Translations under genes and position numbers: made by a program
Shown: one piece after another, positions 55,163-64,000 of the stretch
Numbering within the stretch: the stretch's first letter is position 1
Layout: each line of letters opens with the position of its first letter
The notes under the pieces: generated by a model
Told to the model about the DNA's origin: nothing
The model's input: the letters and a program-made list of their open reading frames with translations, nothing else
Database searches by the model: none
From: Rhytidiadelphus loreus
Taxonomy: Eukaryota > Streptophyta > Bryopsida > Hypnales > Hylocomiaceae
NCBI GenBank assembly: GCA_947034895.1
Contig: OX344763.1
Location: 65,987,093 to 66,051,092 of the forward strand
Reading direction: 5' to 3'
DNA length: 64,000 nt

Positions 55163-56280
55163 CCATGGCTGTGGCCATATGCACTGCACGGTTACAGGGG
55201 CCTCTTCTAAATTTCCGCAGAATTCACGAGCTTGGCACAGAATTTGCAGGCAGCTTACCTGAATTGGGCAGCTCGGATTGTTGTGGAAGCACGATGGCAG
55301 ATCCAACTTCAATGTCGTGACTCCAATGACAGCGGAAACACGACAATGTTCAAATGCCACTGAATGCCAATGAAACCAGATTCTCAGCAATTCGATGACG
55401 CCAATTATACTGAAAGCCAATGAAAGCAAATTTTCATTAATTCCATGACACCAATGATAGCAGATTCTTAACAATTCGTCAATGGTACAAACAAACAAAT
55501 GAATGAATGCAATCACGAGAACACAAACAATGCAATCACGAGAATACAAACAATGCAATCACTAGAGTACAAACAATGCAATCACTAGAGCACAAACCCA
55601 TACAATGCCTACCATGATAGAATATTATACTATGAAAACACAGTGCTCAGAATTTTGAAACGATTGGGTCTACTTCTACGGTACCAGTCACAAGAAGATC
55701 AGCTAGGCACACGGCATGAGAGAAGCAAGCGGAAAGCCAGAAAAAAGGGTCCACAAGCATACCTACGCAGCTCCAGCAGAAGAACACCGCCCTAGCAGAA
55801 AAACAACGCTCCAAAAAGCCGAACGCTCCGTCGATCGAGAAAGCCGAACGCTCAAGAAATCCAATTGGAACGCGCCGCCGATCAGTCAAACCAGTCTCCT
55901 CCACAGCATATGAAACCAACGTCACAAATGACAAACAAGCAAGACAGAGGAAGGAGGAACAACAGAAATGAGTAACAATAGAAAGGAGTATCAGCGACAA
56001 CAATTCATGAAACGCGGAGCAACAGCGAGGAACGCGAAGAAAAACAAAAGACTGCAGTGAAACCCTGACCTACGGAGAAGACGACCGACCGAGCCTCCCA
56101 AATACCGAACTTGCATCGAGCCTCCAAGTTGGTACGGAGCTCCTCCAAGCCTGCACGTGCATCCCAAAGCAGTCCCGAGCCTCCCACGAACTTGCGCACA
56201 CCACACGAAGCTGCCCCAAAGTAATCATGATTAAGGGTCAGTTTAGGGTTAAAACAATGGGACTTAAAAGCGAGCTTAGA
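55163..56280. other. Possible 5' region of element II, no gene called
   Basis: 55.5-55.6 kb has short tandem repeats of CAAACAATGCAATCAC. 55.7-56.2 kb is less AT-rich and resembles a leader region, but the frames here (72-118 aa, minus) have no recognisable features. A single TTTAGGG occurs near 56238. Confidence 0.4.
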
Positions 56281-56289
56281 AGGGACTAG

Positions 56290-56545
56290 TGAAGGGCGGC
56301 TCTGCCTTTTTCATAGGTTTTCCTGGAAAGGAAAAAAAAAAGGGAGCTCTTTACAAAAAGAAAAATACATGTGCAACCTAACACAAGTAGTTTCGTATTT
56401 TTCTAAGCGTTTTTGAATTACTTATAAATTTGCAAAGATAGAAGATATAAGCACCTACTCGTAGACATAGGTCTCCCAAAATACGTCCATTTGCAACTTG
56501 TAAAGAAATCTGCGGAAATCAAAGACAATGATTCACTCTTACAAT
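56290..56545 (+). repeat. Diverged copy of the element I left-subterminal region
   Basis: CCTTTTTCATAGGTTTTCC, AACCTAACACAAGTAG and CGTCCATTTGCAACTTG match 16.18-16.37 kb of element I in the same order and orientation. No terminus was recognised next to it. Confidence 0.55.
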
Positions 56546-56769
56546 ACAAAAATAATTTTTCCTCCAGGCGATGAATTCAATTGTTAAAGCTCGGTGCTTC
56601 GTTGAAGGATCACCCCATCTCTATTTTGCACTTAAAAATAGGGGTGGTTTGAAGAAGAGGGGTGCTTTTAGAACACACATTGTCGACTTTAAGTCAACCC
56701 TAGTTTTTTCAATCAATTCACCCAAAGCCCTTTTTCCTAAATTCTTGGAAGTTGTACAATATTGAACAA

Positions 56770-59218
56770 GCTCTAGGATATTTGAGGCACGTTTCTATGA
56801 ATCCTCAATCCTAGAAAATAAAGATTTGGGATGGGCATGGAAAAAAATTAGGAACATAAAAATCATAATCAATCATTTCCAAAATTGGATTTCGAATGCT
56901 AAAATGAACTTCCAAAATATTTGGATCATGTGCACTTGGCACTGATGGACAAACATGAAAGGGACTGGCAACATACTCAAAATAGGCCATATGTACATTA
57001 ACTCTTATTCAAATCTCACAACTCCTATGCACTCGTGCACTCCCTACAAATTAAATCAACGATTACAACATGTATATTATGCTTAGTTCTGGAAGGGCGA
57101 AGAATTTGCTTAATTGGAGAGGATTATGAGTCCTACTTATTCTTACTCAATCATTTAAAATGTACTTCATAAGATCAAGGTATTTACCAATTCACATGGG
57201 AAATCTTCAACCAAACTACAAAAAATACAAAAGGCATAATACAAAAGGCATAAGGGTTGCTTTGTAACCTCATAAATGCTTTGGTATTTATGTAGCATAA
57301 ATTGTAAAGGGTCATTTAAGTCATTGATTTTTGAGAATTAAGGAAAGCAACTCAAACTCCAGCAAGGCTCTAGAAGCAAACATGATTTAGAGGTACATTT
57401 CAATGTACCCGTTTTAGAAGGAGTTTTGTTTTGATGACCATTTTTTGTGAACTTCAAGAATTTGTAACTAATTTTACAAAGCTTGAAAAAATAGGAAGTG
57501 ACTTCGGTTAGATGTCTATTCTACTTGTCTGTTGAGGGAAATTTACTACAAAATATTTAAAAATGTTTCACTTCCCAAATTTCAATTTTAGCCTTGAATT
57601 GGTTGATTTGTGAACCTCCTACCTCATTTATAGCAATTTGTACTGTTGGATGAGTTTCATATTTTGTTAGGTTGAAGAATCTCCCTTATGGAAACACCTT
57701 GTACGGTTTGATCTAAGATTGCATCTTTAGAATGGACACAAAATTCATTTTCTAGAAAAACTAGGCCCGCCTCCCAAATCAACCACGGTCACTAAAGGGT
57801 TAACTTCCTTAGTGACAAAAACATGGTCACTTTGATTTCTAAAGTACTTATTCAATTATTCGCAATATTCAGATGATATGGCACTTCCAGGGATCCTTTG
57901 GAGAATCAAATTCATTTGGTCATCTTTCTGTACAATTGGATTTACATAACTAGCTTTTATGTAAAAAAAAAATCCCGAACTTTGAGTGTTTGGATACTTA
58001 CCCCGATAAAGCAACAGGTTGGGGGATTTGGTCAATGAAAGCATATATTACACCACTGAATTGTCCATCTGCCAACTAATGCTTGGTGCTAGCGGGATTA
58101 GAGCTTCATTTCCTCCATGTATTGTATAATCCCATTTAATAGTCAAGCAACCACGTTATAATCACTTCAGCGTCCGCGATAAAAAGAACACAAAATGCGA
58201 CCGTGAAGAATTGGTACTCAATCTTGTTCATAAATAGTTACATATTTTTCCACTCATAACACACCATTATAAAACGAAAAAAAAAGAATTTAGAATTTTG
58301 TAACAATCATATTTATTGTGAACTAAATCCAAAAATACTTGTCATATAATTTGAAAACACAATACTGGGTACTTAGAAATATAACGAACTTACTAGGATG
58401 GTTTATTAAATTTGGGATTCTGTTATCTTGATTTGTTTGTTTGAATTATAGTGTTTTGTTGTTGCTATTCTAGAAGTGTAGGTATTTTAATCTAGATCAA
58501 TGTACCAACTCTTTTCAATTTCCAACATCTAAAACTGTGTCCGAAATTGTACCTGGCCAAGTTGTTGTTCCTCCTACACTTCACAACAATTATGTGAGTC
58601 TATTTGGGATATCAAAGAATGCAACATGGCTTGCTCTCTAAACTTGTCACTATTCTTTCATTTATGAAAATTGAAACTTACACAATTCTATTAATGTACC
58701 ATGATCCAAAAATTAATTTCTTCTCTTCTTCGATTTTATTCACCATTGCATTCATATCTCCTATTTTTTTTAAATCAAGAAATTTTCCAATACCCTATTT
58801 GATATATAATCCTATTTCAATAATGAAATGTAGGCTGAAGTAGACATTTGAATCATATTTTATATTCGATATTAATTTCTTCACTTAGTCTATCTCTTGA
58901 AGATGTCACAATAATTTCAAATCATCACAGACTTAGACTCTTACATGAACAAATTCTACACACAATGAGATTCCATCATAGAAAAGAAAAAATTGCAATT
59001 TATATCACACCTTGACGATTTGAAAAATGGATCTATACTAACTAAGACCTTATAGGGGTTCATGACATTGTTAGTAGCTCAAATATTATTGACACCTAGG
59101 AATTTTGAATATTGTGCTTTTATGTGAACGCTAAACAATTGATTTATAACTATGATATTTTAAATAGCACATACAACAATAAACCAAAAATTTTCTTTCA
59201 AATTTTGAACAAGCTCAA
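56770..59218. other. AT-rich region without genes
   Basis: No supportable gene. Short direct duplication ACAAAAGGCATAA near 57230-57250. Small frames of 60-80 aa are expected by chance. Confidence 0.5.
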
Positions 59219-59660
59219 TTATACGCTCATTAAGACAAACGTACAGATACCTTCCATGAGCCCTAAGAAGATCCATGCTACTACAAAATAGTGACCAACA
59301 AAAATGAAATTTGGTTCACCTAAGCTATTTCTACAAATAATGAATGATTTATTATGAACAAATTTTTGTTTCGAAAATCTAAACAAGTCTACAGACTTAC
59401 AAATCAAGACGGAAGTATTGATACCCTTTCATTGACTTTGAGAAGATCCATGATGCTATAAGACAATGTTCAACTAAAATAAAATTCAATGTGATAAAGA
59501 TCATTAGATGTAAAAATAATTATTATCAACCATTTTTTTTTTCTAAAATCCAAACAAGTCTAACAACAATGCATTAAGAGAAAATTATTAGTACTCTCCC
59601 ATCAACCATTCAACCCTAAGAGGACCCTTGTTGCTATAAGATCGTAATCAATCATTATTC
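59219..59660. repeat. Degenerate tandem repeat, about 175-178 bp, three units
   Basis: GAAGATCCATG-type block at 59268, 59443 and (diverged, AGGACCCTTG) 59621. Units share AATCTAAACAAGTCTA and ATCAACCATT. Confidence 0.7.
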
Positions 59661-60328
59661 TATATGAACTTATTTCCATCTCCATTCATCTTTCACATCA
59701 ATTGAGTTCATGATTTTTATAATTTCTACTTCTAATATTTTAAGAAACATTGAAAATTTTCATTTTCATCTGAATTCTACAAAACCACAGTAATAGGTTC
59801 ACGGCAATCGGTCTATAATAATAGATACAATAATTCACTAAAAATAGAAGATTTTGATCAAAAATTTCAGATGGATTTTTAATTTTAGCAATATTCTTAA
59901 TTTTTAGTACTTCTTTAAATTTTTGAACTTAACGCTCGCAAAATCCTGCTCACCGCTCCTGGGCTCATCATGCTCGCAGGCTCACAAACTAGCACCGCTG
60001 ACTTTGGCAATTTTTTCAATTTTGACCGGGTAGTCTAAAATGTTCAAATGTCCTAGATTCGCACCTAGATTTCTTAAAACTTCATTATTTTTAAATGTCT
60101 AAAATCTACATGAGTCATAGATGGCACTTCTGTAGTTCAAAATACACCGCTTGAAATCTATAGAGATCCTAGATTTTTGAAATCTATATAAATTCAAGAT
60201 TTTTGAAATCTATACTTGTCCTAGATGTCACTTTTGTGGTTCGAATTAGGTACTTTGAAAATGGTACACAAAATACGTCCTTTTTAACATAGAGAACCCA
60301 TAAATATTATTGACGTATAAGAATTATA

Positions 60329-61053
60329 GGGTAGTTGCAAGAAACACCTGCCGGTTTGCGTTCAAAACGGCCATTTCACTCCTGCTTGTGGATTTTGGAA
60401 TAAAATTTTTTAAATAAAATAAAATATGGATAATGTGTACAACATAAAAAAAATGATATGTGCAGAAATTCAGACCTAAATTTTTTTTTCTCTAAGAGTT
60501 ATGCACGGTCAAAGAGGGTTGAAAAATGCAAAAAAAGCGACAGTTTGAATTTTAATTCTTAAGAAATAGTAAAAAAATTCTAAAAATTCTAAAAAAAAAT
60601 CTATTTTTTCTAACTTATAGATACTCCTTTTCACCAATTTTCACTTTTGGAAAAATGAAATTGTGTTCTCTACACTTGCGCAAAGGTAGAGCACTTTAAG
60701 CACATGTGGCAAATGGAAAATGAACTATTTTTAGAAAATCTTTGGTAAGCTTGTGTAACTTTAGTAGAAGTTGTAGTATACCAATTTTGAGCTTCAAATT
60801 CGTATTTTTGGGTGGAAAATAGTGCTAAAACCCTTCAAAATGGCCAAGGTAGACATCCAATCGGGGGTAGTTTAAAAATAGTAGAATAACTATAAAAAAA
60901 CTTTAAAAAGTACTCAGCATCTGAAACTACCACATGTACCTTCATTTCAAGTTTCATAGAAGATGGACACACGATGCAAAAGTTATGAGCAAAAACCCAG
61001 CTCTCTAAGGTCAAGGGGACCAAAAAAACGTGAAGTGTTTCTTGCAATCACCC
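60329..61053. mobile_element. Nonautonomous element with 19-22 bp inverted ends
   Basis: Left end GGGTAGTTGCAAGAAACAC (60329-60347) and right end GTGTTTCTTGCAATCACCC (61035-61053) are inverted repeats with two mismatches. Both are flanked by TATA (60325-60328, 61054-61057), consistent with a TA or TATA target site. 725 bp, no convincing coding capacity; the superfamily is not determined. The flanks on either side (59.12-59.18 and 61.08-61.15 kb) are themselves related. Confidence 0.75.
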
Positions 61054-61164
61054 TATATCAAAAATCTTGTTCATTTTGCTTCTAATTATGTGAAAATGAA
61101 ACAATTGATTCATAACCATGATATTTCGAATAGCATATATACTACCAAAAAAAAAAAAAAAAAT

Positions 61165-62280
61165 AGGTACACCTAAGGTCAATCACTCAATGATCAAACT
61201 CAATTGTCATTTAAAAAATCATGGCTTTTTAAATGATTCTCACACATATGAACTTGATCATGTATCTCATAGGAAGATGTCTCATCCGATGCTTTTTAAA
61301 TGCAAGTTTCTTGCTCATCTTTGTGCGTGAAGTTCAAAGCTTACTGTACCTTCTCTAAAGCTCACTCACAACTTGAGAAACTGAGTGTTATATTTCAGAC
61401 CTATGAAGTTGAAGTTTTCCCAGAGTTGCAAGTAAACTCCAACCTTATCTAACTTGGATGATTTACAAATTCGATGTAATCATGACTGTTCAAATACTAC
61501 AAAATGATTGAGAGCTTCACTCTATGATGAGTTCCATGGAAACGAGATATAGCAAAGAAGCATAATTATATTAAATATACAACATAAAATGTGTTGAATT
61601 TCCAATTTAAAAGTATACATTTATTCTATGAGATATCCTGGTAAGTGGAAAATATAGATGTAGAGCATTTGCGGCCCACCCAACTATGGCTTGAGAAGAT
61701 CGGTGCTAATATGCTCACATTTGTTGAAGTTGCCTTTTCTTTGTATTCGTATATAATTAGACCAATTCATTGAGAGGCTTGTTGAAACACACCATTTGTA
61801 AGTCCAATACTATTGCTGAAGAAAAGGTAGAATTATTTGAAAATTCTAAAGCTTAAAGAAACTCAAGATTCAACGTTGCTGAATGAATGACTGTGTGTAG
61901 TTAGAGGCTTGTTTTTTTGGATCATTCAGAGGCAACCCATTCTAAGTATTGAAATATGAGAACCACACCCCTAGGTAGTTGAAACCCCGGATGCAAATAT
62001 AGACCACCATAACAGATCTTATATTCATAAAGTCCCAAAATAACTGACATTGGAAGGATCTGGATTTGAAGCCAGAAGTGAAAGACCAAGCAATATAGAT
62101 GATTGCCATGAGTAGGAATTCACAGCATATATCTTTCGTTCTAGAAAAACAAGAGACTACGAACGGAATATGAAGCAATATTACAAGGGCAATGTCTTTT
62201 TTCTATAAAACCTGTTCCCCATGCAATGCTACTCAGCAAGAGCTGATTCCTCATAGATACAATGAGTTAGCAAAAAAGTG
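61165..62280. other. AT-rich spacer
   Basis: Starts with an 18-A run near 61147. No gene seen. Confidence 0.4.
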
Positions 62281-62283
62281 CGA

Positions 62284-63448
62284 TCAACGGTTGTGACGTC
62301 GAGCCCCGCGAGGTTGAGGCGAGAGGTTTGCTAGATTCACTTGTGCTTGATTCAACCGAGCCCGCACTTGCTCAAAAATATCTAGGTCAACATGAACGGC
62401 TTGCGACTTTCTGTGGAGATGTTCGGTTCCGTGCTCATCATCATGAGAGAGTAGTGGTGGAAACACGTATTCCAATGAGTCAATATTGGTATCAGGTATT
62501 TGGCAATTGAACCTCGATTTATTTAGAACATTCGTTTACCAACTTAACCGACATCATTGCATATCATGGATGACTTCTTTCCAAGTGGGTGAAGATTGTT
62601 GTGTCCCTTCCGAACTTTGACATGGATTTGAGACTGGAGTCCCTTCGATGATAAGGTAGCATTGGACATATTAATCTTTGTCTATTTCCTAGTAGATGCT
62701 ATTCGTAGGTAGAGACGAGTGTTTACTACTAACCTGAATGAGTTGTAGTAATAAGGAACCCTTATTGGAGGTTGATAGCTTGTTGGCATCGTCGAATTCT
62801 TCCATGAGAGCTCTGTATGTCACGCCGCAGTCCTTACTTGAGCATCATTAGGACGAAAGAAATTGTGAAGTGAAGAACATGATTGCATCGTACAAACCCA
62901 CTGAGATGTTTGGAAGCCCAAGCCTGCTTTTGACAAATGAATGACAAGAGCAGCTACCTTGGAGCACAAAAACGCAGAACCAATATGTAATGCTAGTTGC
63001 TCCAAATGGGCCCTGATATGATTGACATGGAGTGGTGACCTGAGGTTCTTGCAGTCCTTACCATGGCGAATGTGGACATACTCCTCCATCATGACCCACA
63101 CATCCCGAATCGCTGCATCAAATAGTGCTCCCCATGCCACTTCCATTGTGTTTTGCAACGCACATATAACTTGACCTACAGAAAGGAAGCCATCAATGTT
63201 GTCCAAAGTGGTATTCACGAGCGCGTCATCTAAAAAATAAATGATTTGAATTGAATGCAACATACAAATGCATGAAGCCCAACATGGTCCATATAGCACT
63301 CATCCATCTTGTTGTCTTGGAACAGCCCCTTGGATGTATCATAGTGAGAATAATGGGCAAAGAAGTACAATTTGTATCCTTCCCAGAAATCTTGAGCTCT
63401 GTTTGGGAAATCATTCCAATTAGAATTCCCAAAGATTGATGTAAGCAA
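62284..63448 (-). pseudogene. Unrecognised split gene cut by element IV
   Basis: Coding-like pieces, minus strand. 63448-63265: NWNDFPNRAQDFWEGYKLYFFAHYSHYD (landmark NRAQDFWEGYKLYFF). 63229-62734: acceptor tttattttttag, donor CAG|GTTAGT; DGFLSVGQVICALQNTMEVAWG...IRDVWVMMEEYVHIRHGKDC...ALMEEFDDANKLSTSN after a 1-nt shift near 62845. Last exon near 62500-62284 ends PQPRGARRHNR. The intron between the first two pieces would be only about 36 nt, short for a plant intron, so that junction is doubtful. The upstream part ends at the left terminus of element IV. No domain recognised; it could be a host gene or another transposon gene. Confidence 0.4.
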
Positions 63449-63502
63449 TAATGGTCATTTCCAAAATACATGGGCAAACACACGAGCATCAAATTCTACT
63501 TT

Positions 63503-63530
63503 AATTTCGTGAAAATGGCGGGGTTTTGTG
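63503..63530 (+). repeat. Left terminus of element IV
   Basis: TTTAATTTCGTGAAAATGGC followed by GGGG matches the left termini of elements I and II in the same orientation. Confidence 0.55.
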
Positions 63531-63590
63531 GACCATTTCTGAAGTCTGCATTTCGAATAGTGTTCGGCTTCCTACGTGAGCTATACCGAG

Positions 63591-63964
63591 TTCAAACCGC
63601 GCGGTTTGAACTGTAGAGGTTCCGTCATTTCTTGCGTCATTGAAAGTTTCAGTTTTTGGATAGCTTTCTGAAATCTTTGACAGTTGGCGTGAAGCGACAA
63701 AGGGAAGGTCACTATCGTCTTGGAATTCCGCAGTCTCGGACTTCAGACCGCGTGGTCTGAAGTCACACTTCAGACCGCGCAGTTTGAAGTCCGTAAGTCC
63801 CGTCCATGTCAATTGTAGTTTTCGGATTTCTAGGAAGCATCTCATCTCGTTTTCCTAAATCTAGGACAGTATGGGTGAATCGTAAAAGTGACTCAGAGGC
63901 CCTACAGTGGCTTGGATTTCCTAAGTCGTGGACTTTGACGAACTTTAGACCGCGCGGTTTGAAG
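63591..63964. repeat. Four P3 palindromes at the left end of element IV
   Basis: 63591-63610 (TTCAAACCGCGCGGTTTGAA, a compensated variant that keeps perfect symmetry), 63742-63761, 63769-63788 and 63945-63964. They begin about 90 bp inside the terminus and continue to the window edge. Confidence 0.9.
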
Positions 63965-64000
63965 TGTGACAGTTCCGTCTGTGTCAATTGTAACTTTCTA

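Larger units (their letters stand above)
27333..55200 (-). mobile_element. Element II, split by element III
   Basis: Left part 27.33-39.73 kb; probable right part 52.55 to about 55.2 kb, separated by element III. The right assignment rests on P3 palindromes being shared between 36.5-38.9 kb and 53.6-55.2 kb, and on both parts carrying minus-strand frames. The right terminus was not found, so the end is approximate. Confidence 0.45.

Noticed and set aside
56230..56250. Interstitial telomere repeat
   Set aside because: Only one TTTAGGG unit; chance or a promoter telo-box is simpler.
1..64000. LTR retrotransposon, rRNA genes, riboswitches
   Set aside because: No reverse transcriptase, integrase or gag-like zinc knuckle, no long direct terminal repeats around a coding body, and no rRNA-like sequence was seen.

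Overview
The window reads as a repeat-rich, gene-poor piece of a plant nuclear genome. The evidence is split genes with GT-AG introns, a TATA-box promoter, MULE-, hAT- and foldback-type transposons, and AT-rich spacers. The transposon proteins resemble families I associate with mosses and other early land plants; that assignment rests on memory of such proteins and is inference. I see no rRNA, no bona fide tRNA, no CRISPR array, no reverse transcriptase and no clearly intact host gene. Nearly every long gene is a decayed transposon gene with in-frame TAG/TGA codons, several of them at positions where a homologous copy in the window has a sense codon one transition away.

Layout. Element 0 (1 to about 9.5 kb) has a DUF7869-type transposase-like gene (+, 210-3083), a hAT-type MITE, and a split minus-strand gene with a ParB-like motif (4.1-6.05 kb). 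About 95-bp palindromes (P1) lie on that gene's 5' side. A MULE-like gene with a GCM-like zinc-binding region fills 11.3-15.2 kb. Element I (15.9-27.3 kb) and element II (from 27.33 kb) are two diverged relatives. Each starts with a left terminus related to AATTTCRTTAAAATGGCGG and then carries long hairpin arrays. Next comes a very large minus-strand gene whose product runs ParB-like (not visible in I) > methyltransferase-like > acidic/Pro-rich > coiled coil > FCP1-like. Element I is interrupted at 22.2-24.8 kb by a smaller element with its own TATA box, and at 27.33 kb by element II. Element II is interrupted at 39.73 kb by element III (39.73-52.54 kb). Element III has an acidic/FCP1-like gene on the left, satellite-like repeats in the middle, and a P2 palindrome array followed by a second DUF7869 gene on the right. 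Beyond it (52.6-55.2 kb) lie a 330-aa reading frame and 14 copies of the P3 palindrome, probably the displaced 5' part of element II. The rest (55.2-64 kb) is AT-rich repeat DNA, an inverted-repeat element, an unrecognised split gene, and the left end of a fourth element with P3 sites.

The most interesting theme is the pairing of large DNA transposons with three unrelated families of near-perfect palindromes: P1, about 95 bp; P2, 33 bp; P3, core TTCAGACCGCGCGGTCTGAA. Each family is clustered on the 5' side of a transposon gene, and P3 also lies inside introns and coding exons. Together with a eukaryotic protein that appears to join a ParB/DGQHR-like motif, a degenerate beta-class methyltransferase core, a coiled coil and an FCP1-like pseudophosphatase, this looks like an undescribed transposon type with a DNA-binding/segregation or silencing-escape apparatus. 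That functional reading is inference.
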